Positions 1 to 7,613 of a stretch of DNA of 32,661 nucleotides are shown here, one piece after another. The DNA lies in assembly GCA_021201655.1 (NCBI GenBank), contig JAJQEL010000052.1:1-32661 (forward strand). The letters are read 5' to 3'. Positions within the stretch are counted from its first letter, which is position 1. The number at the start of each line of letters is the position of its first letter. The translations under genes and the position numbers were made by a program. The notes below the pieces were generated by a model. It was given only the letters and a program-made list of their open reading frames with translations, searched no databases and was not told where the DNA came from. This DNA comes from Erysipelotrichaceae bacterium (GTDB lineage: Bacteria > Bacillota_I > Bacilli_A > Erysipelotrichales > Coprobacillaceae).

Positions 1-1202
1 TTAGAGCCAGAAGTTTTGAAATCAGATAAAGAATAATGTTCGCTCAAATTTGTTTCATCATTTTTTTCTACAAATTTGATTTCATCTCTTCTAAAAATAT
101 ATGAGCTAAGATAAATAGGATTATGAGTATTAAAAATCAATTGGGCATGATTTTTATTTATTTCATCATCATGAAATATATTAACAATACTCATAATAGC
201 CATCGGATGAATATGTGCATCAAATTCATCCAATATTAAAATTGAACCAGTAACCAATGCTTTAATAATGATAGGAAACATATTGATAAATCTTATTGTT
301 CCATAGGATTCAAAATATTTAGCTAATAATCCCATACTCTTATCATCTTCGTTAAATATAGAATATAATTGAGATTCGTCTTTATCTTTAAGAGTAATAT
401 AAGCTAGAGCACTTGAATTTGTGCCGAGTATCTTAGCAGCTTCATTGGTGGTTTTTTCAAAATAAACTTTTTGATTATCTGGGGCATTTAATGTTTGATG
501 AACTTCAACTTCATTAGCTCTGAATATGACTAAAAATTTATTTTTAAACCAGTCAAGTATGATATTTGTTAATTTGGAACTAAATAGCATTTTAAATCCA
601 TTGGTGAGAAATAATTCCTCGGGATTTAAATTATTATTTGCAAGTAATTGTAAGCTTTTTTCATTTCCTTTAAAGCCATTAATCAAGTATTGATCGATTG
701 TTTTTAAATTATTGAAGACAATATCTTTACTTCTTTCAAATATATCTTTTTCATTGATTTTTAGTTTTTCTTTACGAATTTTTCTTTGATAATCTTCATG
801 CATAAATAAGCCTAAATCTATATCGATTTCATATTCGATAAGTAAATTATTTTCAATAAATTTAATATAAAACGAAGTGGGTATAGATTCCTTGCATGAA
901 ATATTTGGAATAAGTTCTAGCTTGTTAGTTGATATATTAGGAGATGTTCCATTGGTGGCATTTCTTATATCACCACGTAAAATAATACATTTCATTACTT
1001 CCATAGCACCAATAATATTTGACTTGCCTGCAGCATTAGGCCCATATATAACAGAGGAAGATAATGCTTTATATTCTTTATTAGCAATATTGGTTTTAAG
1101 TATACTATATTCTAGATCTTTTTGTTTAGGTGCAGGAATCATTCTAAAGTCCATTTCTTCTAAGAAGGATTTAAAATTAGTAGTTTTGAATTCTAATAGC
1201 AT
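1..1202 (-). CDS. AAA-family ATPase (AAA15/AAA21, OLD/RloC-like), truncated by the window edge
   Basis: About 400 codons are visible on the minus strand and the frame is open at position 1, so the C-terminus is missing. The start (ATG at 1202-1200) follows a good SD (GAGGTGAT, 1207-1214). Residues 54-61 form a Walker A loop (GPNAAGKS). Around residue 320 there is a Walker B with the following histidine (ILILDEFDAH), and near residue 355 a switch segment (FNTHNP). The N-terminus (MLLEFKTTNFKSF) is typical of SMC/RecF-like ATPases that couple ATP to DNA or RNA damage. Family knowledge: such standalone ATPases are commonly found in anti-phage or abortive-infection modules, often with an RloB-like or TOPRIM partner. 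The partner, if any, lies outside the window, so the defence role is inference. A long ORF on the opposite strand (877-1224) is its antisense shadow. Confidence 0.85.
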   Translation of the reverse strand, partial: MLLEFKTTNFKSFLEEMDFRMIPAPKQKDLEYSILKTNIANKEYKALSSSVIYGPNAAGKSNIIGAMEVMKCIILRGDIRNATNGTSPNISTNKLELIPNISCKESIPTSFYIKFIENNLLIEYEIDIDLGLFMHEDYQRKIRKEKLKINEKDIFERSKDIVFNNLKTIDQYLINGFKGNEKSLQLLANNNLNPEELFLTNGFKMLFSSKLTNIILDWFKNKFLVIFRANEVEVHQTLNAPDNQKVYFEKTTNEAAKILGTNSSALAYITLKDKDESQLYSIFNEDDKSMGLLAKYFESYGTIRFINMFPIIIKALVTGSILILDEFDAHIHPMAIMSIVNIFHDDEINKNHAQLIFNTHNPIYLSSYIFRRDEIKFVEKNDETNLSEHYSLSDFKTSGS

Positions 1203-1235
1203 ATTAATCACCTCATTTTGTTGAATTCTAACAAT

Positions 1236-1262
1236 ATTATACCACATATTGCTAGTAATATG
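1236..1262 (-). promoter_or_regulatory. Extended -10 promoter with abutting 18-bp dyad, AAA ATPase gene
   Basis: On the minus strand an extended -10 (TGG-TATAAT) covers 1244-1236. Immediately upstream, 1245-1262 is a near-perfect inverted repeat with CATATT and AATATG arms and a CTAG core, 16 of 18 bases symmetric, sitting where a -35 element would be. I see no good -35 hexamer. The position is what one expects of a repressor or activator site, but the cognate protein is unknown. Confidence 0.5.
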
Positions 1263-1296
1263 CTATTTATTTAAAATATTTTGAAGAAATAATGAA

Positions 1297-1318
1297 AAAT
1301 TTGACTTCATAAAGTCTT
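1297..1318 (-). terminator. Weak terminator-like hairpin after the first RpiR-type gene
   Basis: The minus strand carries GACTT and AAGTC arms (1316-1312 and 1307-1303) around a 4-nt loop, followed by a short A and T stretch. It overlaps the stop codon of the RpiR-type gene. The stem is only 5 bp, so termination may be partial and read-through into the AAA ATPase gene is possible. Confidence 0.4.
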
Positions 1319-2146
1319 CTTATATTTTCTTTTAAATTCAATATTATCATCATAGTGTCTATTAAAATAACAGGCATATAATGTGTCTAATAAATATTGT
1401 AATGATATTTTCGTTGCAAAAGAAGCAATTTTATTCCACGTATCTTCATATGAACAGAAAAATAAATGATAAGTTGCATATGAAAACAAATCATTAGGTA
1501 ATGTAGATGATATTAATACAATAGGAACATTTTGACGTTTTAGTTCCTTAACAATATCACCCATTGCAGTACCTCTATTAGCATATGATATAACAATAGC
1601 TAAATCATCTTTTGTTAAAGGAACAGCTGACATATATTGGAGATAAGGTATGGTTTCAACATCAACATGTATACCAATATCCTTCATATTATGCTGAAAA
1701 TTTTCGGCTGCATAAATATTACCAACAGATGGAAATATGGTTATACGATTAGCTTTATCAATTTGTTGTACAACTTTTAATAATTCTTCTAAATCAATAA
1801 GATTCTTAGTAGCTGCAACAGTTTGATCATATAATTGAGACATCTTTGCAGCAATTTGATAGTGCGTATCATATTTTTTAAATGGATAGTTATAATCAAT
1901 ATTTTCTTGTTCATATTGATATTCTTTGTATTGGCTGGAAATAAGCACTTTTAATTCAGATAATCCTTGTAGTTCTAATTTATCTAAGAAACGATAAATC
2001 GTTGAGGTAGAAACATAACAGCTTTGAGATAAAGATTTAATGTCTTTATCAATCACTTCCTGAGGATATTTTAGGATATAATCTGCTACAACTTGTTCCA
2101 TATTAGTAAAATTGTTTTTTTGTTTAATTTTTGTAAATATGTTCAT
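1307..2146 (-). CDS. RpiR/MurR-family transcriptional regulator (HTH + SIS)
   Basis: The 279-residue length and two-domain layout match the RpiR family. Residues 1-77 form the HTH_6 DNA-binding domain (recognition region around SQSCYVSTSTIYRFLDKL), and residues ~105-245 form a sugar-phosphate isomerase (SIS) sensor domain, including VISYANRGT where family members bind the phosphosugar. Members repress or activate sugar catabolic genes in response to a phosphorylated sugar. The gene is divergent from a HAD phosphatase (2339-3001), which might be its target. The start is supported by a GGTGA SD at 2151-2155. An extended -10 and an 8-bp-arm dyad lie upstream. The ligand cannot be told from sequence. 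Confidence 0.88.
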   Translation of the reverse strand: MNIFTKIKQKNNFTNMEQVVADYILKYPQEVIDKDIKSLSQSCYVSTSTIYRFLDKLELQGLSELKVLISSQYKEYQYEQENIDYNYPFKKYDTHYQIAAKMSQLYDQTVAATKNLIDLEELLKVVQQIDKANRITIFPSVGNIYAAENFQHNMKDIGIHVDVETIPYLQYMSAVPLTKDDLAIVISYANRGTAMGDIVKELKRQNVPIVLISSTLPNDLFSYATYHLFFCSYEDTWNKIASFATKISLQYLLDTLYACYFNRHYDDNIEFKRKYKKTL

Positions 2147-2161
2147 AAAATCACCATGTTA

Positions 2162-2170
2162 ATTATAACA
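2162..2170 (-). promoter_or_regulatory. Extended -10 promoter of first RpiR-type gene
   Basis: TGT-TATAAT reads on the minus strand at 2170-2162. No convincing -35 is present. The SD begins only 6 nt after the hexamer, predicting a very short leader. Confidence 0.55.
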
Positions 2171-2204
2171 AATCTCTAAAATGAAATATAGCTATTAAAA
2201 AGTA

Positions 2205-2226
2205 TTTTGAAAAACTTGTTTCAAAA
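2205..2226. promoter_or_regulatory. Perfect 22-bp dyad, candidate RpiR operator
   Basis: The arms TTTTGAAA (2205-2212) and TTTCAAAA (2219-2226) are exact reverse complements, separated by AACTTG. The site lies between the divergent RpiR regulator and HAD phosphatase genes. Its core GAAA-N6-TTTC resembles the operator-like motif found at the fructose operon (GAAA-N5-TTTC), which is also next to an RpiR-family gene. Autoregulation is an inference. Confidence 0.55.
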
Positions 2227-2300
2227 TCATTATTTTTAATAAATGTAAATGATAAATGATTTTCAAAAATATTATTTTTTATATGATTCTATTTAGTAAA

Positions 2301-2309
2301 TGATAGAAT
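2301..2309 (+). promoter_or_regulatory. Extended -10 promoter of HAD phosphatase gene
   Basis: TGA-TAGAAT lies at 2301-2309, with the SD AAGGAGAG at 2326-2333 and the start at 2339. No clear -35 is visible. Confidence 0.45.
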
Positions 2310-2338
2310 GAAATTATCTTAAATGAAGGAGAGTATAT

Positions 2339-3001
2339 ATGTATAAGACAGTGATATTTGATTTGGATGGATTATTGATTAATAGTGAAGTGATTTCTTA
2401 TCAGATTTATTGTGATTTATTAAAAAATTATGGATATGAAATGATACTTGATGATTATGTTCAAAACTATAGTGGTAAAACAGCTATTGCGAATATGAAT
2501 CGTATTATTGATACATATCATTTATCTATAACAATGCAGGAAGGATTAGATTATCAAAATCAGAAAGATAATGAATATTTAAAGACAGTTGGAATAAAAC
2601 AAGGTGCTAAGAAATTATTAAGTTATTTAAAAGATCATGATTATAAAATTATTTTAGCAACTTCCAGTATCCCTTTAAGAGCAAGAACAGTTTTGAAATT
2701 ACATGATATTGATGAATATTTTGATGATTATGTATTTGGAAATGAAGTGGAACATGGCAAACCAGATCCAGAAGTTTTTTTAAAGGCCGTCAATAAATCA
2801 GGATGTCGTTGTAATGAATGTTTGGTGTTAGAAGATAGTGAAGCAGGTGTTGAAGCGGCTCATCGCGCTTTAATAGATGTGATTTGTATACCCGATATGA
2901 AGAAACCATCAAATAAATATATGGATATGACAACGGCTGTTTTATCATCATTATTAGATGTTATCGATTATTTAAAAGAAAAAGAACTATCAAATCGATA
3001 G
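2339..3001 (+). CDS. HAD-superfamily hydrolase, beta-phosphoglucomutase/phosphatase-like (subfamily IA)
   Basis: This 220-residue protein has all four HAD motifs: nucleophile motif I (FDLDGLLINSE, Asp8/Asp10), motif II (ATSS), motif III lysine (HGKPDPEVF) and motif IV (LEDSEAGVEAA). The helical cap between residues ~15 and 90 is the C1 type seen in beta-phosphoglucomutase and small sugar-phosphate phosphatases. The substrate is most likely a phosphorylated sugar or similar small metabolite. It could be a phosphatase or a mutase, and the sequence does not decide. It starts after a strong SD and is divergent from an RpiR-type regulator, suggesting control by a sugar phosphate. The stop codon lies within the bidirectional terminator shared with the convergent SDR gene. 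Confidence 0.87.
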   Translation: MYKTVIFDLDGLLINSEVISYQIYCDLLKNYGYEMILDDYVQNYSGKTAIANMNRIIDTYHLSITMQEGLDYQNQKDNEYLKTVGIKQGAKKLLSYLKDHDYKIILATSSIPLRARTVLKLHDIDEYFDDYVFGNEVEHGKPDPEVFLKAVNKSGCRCNECLVLEDSEAGVEAAHRALIDVICIPDMKKPSNKYMDMTTAVLSSLLDVIDYLKEKELSNR

Positions 3002-3007
3002 TTCTTT
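2981..3007. terminator. Bidirectional terminator between HAD and SDR genes
   Basis: An 11-bp perfect stem (AAAGAACTATC at 2981-2991 with GATAGTTCTTT at 2997-3007) encloses a 5-nt loop. It has A-rich DNA on the left and T-rich DNA on the right, so it can work in both directions. It contains the last codons and stop of the HAD gene and the stop region of the SDR gene. Confidence 0.8.
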
Positions 3008-3839
3008 ATGCATCATAATCAGCTTGGGCAGATAGATCTGCATATTTATCTAATTCAGCAATTTTTGCTTCTAATGTTGTTTTAACAGCTGTAACCGCAG
3101 CTTTTCCTAAAGTCAGAATTTGTGGATATTCGTCACTATTGACTACTTTCACAATAATCTCTCCAGCTTTATTTGGATCACCTGCTTGTTGATGTTTATT
3201 TTCAAAGTTACCTGGTCTTGATTTACCAACTGTTGCTTCATAATCACCAATGGCTGCTTTTGTACCTTTTAATGAAGATTCATCATAGAATCTTGTTCTA
3301 AAAGCACCAGGTTGAACAACCATCACTTTGATACCTAAAGGTTCGCATTCTTTTCTTAAACCATCTGTTAATAATTCTAAAGCAGCTTTAGAAGAAGCAT
3401 AGTATCCTGAACCAACAGCTGATCTTGCAGCTGCAATTGAAGTAACATTTAAGATAGCACCTGATTTTTGGGCACGCATGCCAGGTAAAACTGCTTTAAT
3501 CACATTGATAGGACCAAATAAGTTTGTTTGGAATAGCTTTTGAATTTCTTCATCTTCGCCTTCTTCAACAGCACTACGATAACCATAACCAGCATTATTG
3601 ACTAATACATCGATAGTCCCAAATCTTGCATTTGCTTCTTTTACCGCATTTTTAATACTTTCATTATCAGTAACATCTAAAGAAACAGCTAAAGCCGTTT
3701 CTGGATAAGCATCAACAATATCTTTGACCTTATCTTTGTTTCTAGCAGTGACCACTGCTTGATCACCATTTGCAAGTACTGCTTTTGCAATTCCAGCCCC
3801 AATTCCACTTGAACATCCTGTAATTAACCATGTTTTCAT
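3006..3839 (-). CDS. Short-chain dehydrogenase/reductase (classical SDR)
   Basis: The 277-residue protein has a Rossmann NAD(P) motif TGCSSGIG (7-14), NNAG (81-84), and the catalytic Ser134 and Tyr147-x3-Lys151. An arginine in the TARN segment (32-34) after beta-2 favours NADP(H). It is therefore an NAD(P)H-dependent oxidoreductase acting on an unknown alcohol or ketone. The approximately 277-aa length with a C-terminal extension resembles the YusZ-like 'oxidoreductase' group. It is monocistronic, convergent with the HAD gene, and has a recognisable sigma-A promoter upstream. Substrate unknown. Confidence 0.9.
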   Translation of the reverse strand: MKTWLITGCSSGIGAGIAKAVLANGDQAVVTARNKDKVKDIVDAYPETALAVSLDVTDNESIKNAVKEANARFGTIDVLVNNAGYGYRSAVEEGEDEEIQKLFQTNLFGPINVIKAVLPGMRAQKSGAILNVTSIAAARSAVGSGYYASSKAALELLTDGLRKECEPLGIKVMVVQPGAFRTRFYDESSLKGTKAAIGDYEATVGKSRPGNFENKHQQAGDPNKAGEIIVKVVNSDEYPQILTLGKAAVTAVKTTLEAKIAELDKYADLSAQADYDA

Positions 3840-3874
3840 ATTATAATCCTTCTTTCTTTAATTTTTACAAGTCT

Positions 3875-3904
3875 ATTATAAAATCTATATGAAAATATGT
3901 ACAA
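3875..3904 (-). promoter_or_regulatory. Sigma-A promoter of the SDR gene
   Basis: On the minus strand, TTGTAC (3904-3899) and TATAAT (3880-3875) are separated by 18 bp. The SDR start codon is 36 nt downstream of the -10. Confidence 0.55.
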
Positions 3905-3941
3905 TATTGATAAAACAAGCTAGCATAACTTCAACGCATAC

Positions 3942-3967
3942 TAAAAAGCGAAGATTAATCTTCGCTT
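3942..3967 (-). terminator. Rho-independent terminator of first MATE gene
   Basis: A perfect palindrome at 3946-3967 (arms AAGCGAAG and CTTCGCTT) is followed on the minus strand by a T run. The stop codon of the pump gene (3957-3955) sits at its centre. Confidence 0.8.
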
Positions 3968-5310
3968 GTAATAGGATCAACTTTTGTTTTGATTTCTTTT
4001 CTAGTTGCATATAATGAATATAGTACAGCCAAACCTTCTGCAAACCAAAATGCATACCAAGTATAAGAAATACCTAAAGTGATTGTAAGTACATAAGCTA
4101 CTGGTACCAAAACAGCCAATTGTCTAATAGCACCACCTATCATATTAATCACACCATTGCCAAGTCCTGAGGCAAAATAGCCACATAAAATAGTCACTGA
4201 ACCAAAAACAAATGTAATTGAAATAATTCTTAAAGCAGGAACCCCAATAGCTAATAATTCTTTACCTGCAGAGAATAATGACATTAACTGACTTGTAAAA
4301 ATCATGAATATAGCTGTACCAAGTAATCCAACCACAACACCAACAGGAATAATAATCTTCCATACTTCTTTAATACGTTTACCATTACCAGCTCCATAAT
4401 TGTAACCAACAATAGGTATAGCTGCTTGTCCTAAACCATTCATAGGCATCATTAAGAAACTTTGTAACTTATAATAAACTCCAAAGAAAGCAACTGCTGT
4501 AGAAGAAACAGTCAATAACATAGCATTCATCGCAAAAGTCATAATACTACCAATTGCTTGCATAATAATTGTTGGTAAACCAACACGATATATTTCTTTC
4601 ATTTCATCTAATGTAAAATGATAATTCTTAAAACTTACATGAATAATCGGATTTTTAAATCGATTCATAATTAAAGCTGAAGCAGCAGAAATCCATTGGG
4701 CGATAACAGTCGCTAAGGCTGCGCCAGCAATCCCCATTTGTGGGAAACCAAACATTCCAAAAATTAATAATGGATCTAAACAAATATTAATCACAGCCCC
4801 AATAATCAAGGAAATCATACTTAAAACTGTATCTCCAACAGCTTGTAATAATCTTTGACCATATGTTTGTAAGAACACACCATAACAGAAAACCACACAA
4901 ATACTCATATATTGTTGTGTCAAATCCTGAAGTTCAGGATCACTTGTCAACATCTTAGAAATAGTACCACTAAAAAACAAACCAACCAATGAGAAAATCA
5001 CTGCAGTACCTAATACAAGTATTAAACCAGTAGTAGCCCCACTACAAGCACCTTCCTTATCTTGTTGACCAACACGTTTAGATAATAGTGCATTCATACC
5101 AACACTGGTACCAACGGCAATGGCTATCATTAAAAATTGGATGGCATATACAAGTGATGTGGCTGTTAAAGCCTGTTCGCTAAGTCTAGCAACAAATATA
5201 GAATCAATGATATTATATAATGATTGTATAAGTAGTGATAACATCAATGGTATTGACATATTGAGTAATAGTTTATTCATAGGCATAGTCGCCATTTTAT
5301 TTTCTTTCAT
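3955..5310 (-). CDS. MATE-family multidrug/Na+ antiporter (first copy)
   Basis: An integral membrane transporter of 451 residues with about 12 hydrophobic helices, the usual MATE (MatE/NorM-DinF) length. The N-terminus (MPMNKLLLNMSIPLMLSLLI) and the internal repeat halves (N-lobe ~1-225, C-lobe ~226-451) are characteristic. MATE proteins export cationic drugs or metabolites using H+ or Na+ gradients. I chose ATG at 5310, because it is preceded by a strong SD (GGGAGG) at the right distance. An in-frame start 16 codons further upstream would cover the promoter. It is divergent from a second MATE gene and separated from it by 142 bp containing both promoters. The substrate is unknown. Confidence 0.9.
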   Translation of the reverse strand: MKENKMATMPMNKLLLNMSIPLMLSLLIQSLYNIIDSIFVARLSEQALTATSLVYAIQFLMIAIAVGTSVGMNALLSKRVGQQDKEGACSGATTGLILVLGTAVIFSLVGLFFSGTISKMLTSDPELQDLTQQYMSICVVFCYGVFLQTYGQRLLQAVGDTVLSMISLIIGAVINICLDPLLIFGMFGFPQMGIAGAALATVIAQWISAASALIMNRFKNPIIHVSFKNYHFTLDEMKEIYRVGLPTIIMQAIGSIMTFAMNAMLLTVSSTAVAFFGVYYKLQSFLMMPMNGLGQAAIPIVGYNYGAGNGKRIKEVWKIIIPVGVVVGLLGTAIFMIFTSQLMSLFSAGKELLAIGVPALRIISITFVFGSVTILCGYFASGLGNGVINMIGGAIRQLAVLVPVAYVLTITLGISYTWYAFWFAEGLAVLYSLYATRKEIKTKVDPITSED

Positions 5311-5329
5311 ATTATACCTCCCAGTGATT

Positions 5330-5358
5330 ATGATATACCCAATTGATTTATAAGTCAA
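5330..5358 (-). promoter_or_regulatory. Sigma-A promoter of first MATE gene
   Basis: TTGACT (5358-5353) and TATCAT (5335-5330) on the minus strand are separated by 17 bp, followed by the SD and the ATG at 5310. This promoter argues against the longer ORF start at 5358. Confidence 0.6.
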
Positions 5359-5400
5359 GGTACCTAAATAAATTTATTTATGCCAATTTGGAATCAATGC

Positions 5401-5431
5401 TTGACATTACAATTGTTGTAATGTTTATAAT
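5401..5431 (+). promoter_or_regulatory. MerR-type promoter: 19-bp spacer with central dyad
   Basis: TTGACA (5401-5406) and TATAAT (5426-5431) match the consensus but lie 19 bp apart, the overlong spacing that MerR-family activators correct by distorting DNA. Within the spacer, ATTACAA and TTGTAAT (5406-5422) form a perfect inverted repeat around TTG. The MerR-family gene is two cistrons' worth downstream (6780-7613), in the same transcript. Family knowledge: Bacillus BmrR/Mta promoters have this exact architecture. Confidence 0.82.
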
Positions 5432-5452
5432 AAAAGCATTGAGGTGATTATT

Positions 5453-6796
5453 TTGGAAAACAATTTAACAAAAGGTAATGTTTTAAAAACCCTTATTTAT
5501 TTTTCGTTACCATTTTTATTATCTTATTTTATGCAAACATTGTATGGTATGGCGGATTTATATATTATTGGTCAATTTAATAGTACGGCATCGACTACTG
5601 CTGTATCTATAGGTTCACAAATCATGCATATGATTACAGTTATCATTGTTGGTTTAGCTATGGGGACAACAGTTCTTATAGGACAAGCTGTAGGGGCTAG
5701 AAAGAGTGAGGATATTTCAACAATTATTGGCAATACGATCATTGTCTTTATGGGCTTTGCTGTAACATTAATGATTATTGTATTATTATGTATTAATCCA
5801 ATTGTAAGTATTATGTCTACACCTACTGAAGCCATAGCTGGGACAAAACTTTATTTAACCATTTGTTTTATTGGTATTCCTTTTATTACTGCTTATAATT
5901 TGATTAGTTCTATTTTTAGAGGTTTAGGTGACTCTAAAAGTCCAATGTATTTTATCGCCATTGCCTACGTTGCTAATATTGTCTTTGATTATGTATTTAT
6001 TGGTTATTTTCATTTAGATACAGCTGGAGCAGCCTTAGGAACAACACTTGCGCAAACATTAAGTGTGATTATCTCTCTTTCTATGATTATTAAAAGAAGA
6101 ATGATTCATTTATCATTATCTGATTTAAAGATTCATCATGATACAATTAAAGACTTATTATCTATTGGGGTACCAGTAGCTTGTCAGGATGGTTTTATTC
6201 AAGTATCATTTTTGGTCATTACCATTATTGCCAATTGCAGAGGTTTAGATGTCGCTGCAGCGGTTGGCATTGTGGAAAAGATGATTACTTTTATGTTTTT
6301 AGTACCTTCATCTATGCTTTCGAGTGTTTCGGCTTTAGCAGCTCAAAATGTTGGTGCTAATGAACATATTCGTGCTTCACAAACGTTACGTTATGCTTGT
6401 ACCATAGCATTTAGTTGGGGATTGTTGATGGTTATTATTATGCATTTCTTTTCATATCCACTTATTGGTATGTTTAGTGATAGTGAATCGGTGGTGACTT
6501 TGGGTTGTCAATATATGTCAGGATATGTTTGGGATTGTGTTTTTGCAGGTATTCATTTTAGCTTTAGTGGCTATTTTTGTGCTTATAATGTTTCGTTAAT
6601 ATCTTTTATTCATAATTCTATATCTATCATTTGTGTAAGAATACCTTTTGCCTATTTGTCAGCCATTTATTTTCCTAGTACTTTACTACCTATGGGATTA
6701 GCCTCAGCATCAGGGTCTTTGATTTCAGTTGTGATTTGTGTTGGTGTTTTCATTTATATGAAACGAAAGGGTAAGTTGAATGGACAAGTTGTATAA
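5453..6796 (+). CDS. MATE-family multidrug efflux pump (second copy, MerR-linked)
   Basis: A polytopic membrane protein of 447 residues with the two MATE lobes. Typical features are the N-terminal segment LPFLLSYFMQTLYGMADLY and many Ile/Leu/Val-rich helices. TTG at 5453 is the likely start, because GAGGTG (5441-5446) is correctly placed before it. A GTG at 5444 lies inside this SD. The gene overlaps the downstream MerR/BmrR-type regulator by 17 nt, and a MerR-type promoter precedes it. By analogy with Bacillus bmr/bmrR, the regulator probably senses hydrophobic cationic compounds and induces this pump. Unlike bmr, the pump here is MATE rather than MFS. Confidence 0.9.
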   Translation: MENNLTKGNVLKTLIYFSLPFLLSYFMQTLYGMADLYIIGQFNSTASTTAVSIGSQIMHMITVIIVGLAMGTTVLIGQAVGARKSEDISTIIGNTIIVFMGFAVTLMIIVLLCINPIVSIMSTPTEAIAGTKLYLTICFIGIPFITAYNLISSIFRGLGDSKSPMYFIAIAYVANIVFDYVFIGYFHLDTAGAALGTTLAQTLSVIISLSMIIKRRMIHLSLSDLKIHHDTIKDLLSIGVPVACQDGFIQVSFLVITIIANCRGLDVAAAVGIVEKMITFMFLVPSSMLSSVSALAAQNVGANEHIRASQTLRYACTIAFSWGLLMVIIMHFFSYPLIGMFSDSESVVTLGCQYMSGYVWDCVFAGIHFSFSGYFCAYNVSLISFIHNSISIICVRIPFAYLSAIYFPSTLLPMGLASASGSLISVVICVGVFIYMKRKGKLNGQVV

Positions 6797-7613
6797 AATT
6801 GGTGAAGTTGCAAAAATGTATAATATCTCTACAAGCTTACTTCGACATTATGAAGAAGAAGGATTGCTTATACCACAATATATAGATGATAAAAATCATT
6901 ATCGTTACTATGGCAATCAACAATTAGAAGTATTGAATACTATTTGTTCATTAAGGGCTTTAGATATAAGTATCAATGATATTAAAACTTACCTAGAAGG
7001 AAGAGACATTGATAAAATCAAACAAATGTTACAAAGCCAAAAAGAAATTGTACAACATAGGATGCAAGAATTACAAACCATTGAACAAAACATCGATCAT
7101 CGTTTAGCTTTAATTGAAGATGCTCTGTCTTCTAAAATTGATACTATTGAAATCAAAGATATACCTTCTTGTACTCTAGCTTATGTTGAAAATACGATAA
7201 CTCCACAAACATATCTAGATTTAGAAACATCTATTCGTGAACTTGAAAAATATCATAGTAAAACAAGTGTTTATTTAGGTAAAATAGGTATAAGTATTAA
7301 TAAAGAACATCTTTTAAAACAACAATTTGATCAATATAATCGTGTCTTTATGATATTGGATGAAGATGAATATTATGATGGACCTACTATTAAAATAGAA
7401 AAAGAAACATGTATTACTTTAAGGTTCAAAGGTACACATAAAGATGCTAAAATATATTATGAAAAGTTATATCAATATATATTAGATAACCATTACACAA
7501 TTGATGGCTTTTCTAAAGAAATTACCTATATCGATGAAGGCTTAACAGATAATGTAGACTTATATGTGACAGAAATACAAATACCTATCAAAGGAGAAAA
7601 CCATCATGATTGA
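6780..7613 (+). CDS. MerR-family regulator with GyrI-like drug-binding domain (BmrR-like)
   Basis: Residues 1-70 are a MerR winged helix: KIGEVAKMYNISTSLLRHYEEEGLL followed by RYY and a dimerisation helix (~75-120, coiled coil). Residues ~140-277 match the GyrI/BmrR effector-binding fold, with the conserved acidic residue in the penultimate strand (YVTEIQIPI, Glu265) that in BmrR contacts cationic ligands. It starts 17 nt inside the MATE pump gene, so the two are cotranscribed and probably autoregulated from the 19-bp-spaced promoter at 5401-5431. The 3' end overlaps the following RpiR-type gene by 8 nt. Ligands are inferred from the family. Confidence 0.9.
   Translation: MDKLYKIGEVAKMYNISTSLLRHYEEEGLLIPQYIDDKNHYRYYGNQQLEVLNTICSLRALDISINDIKTYLEGRDIDKIKQMLQSQKEIVQHRMQELQTIEQNIDHRLALIEDALSSKIDTIEIKDIPSCTLAYVENTITPQTYLDLETSIRELEKYHSKTSVYLGKIGISINKEHLLKQQFDQYNRVFMILDEDEYYDGPTIKIEKETCITLRFKGTHKDAKIYYEKLYQYILDNHYTIDGFSKEITYIDEGLTDNVDLYVTEIQIPIKGENHHD

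Noticed and set aside
877-1224. 115-codon plus-strand ORF
   Set aside because: It lies antisense to the AAA ATPase coding sequence, which has Walker motifs and an SD; the ORF has no SD of its own.
5572-5835. Minus-strand ORF inside the second MATE gene
   Set aside because: Antisense shadow of a membrane-protein gene, without SD or recognisable domain.
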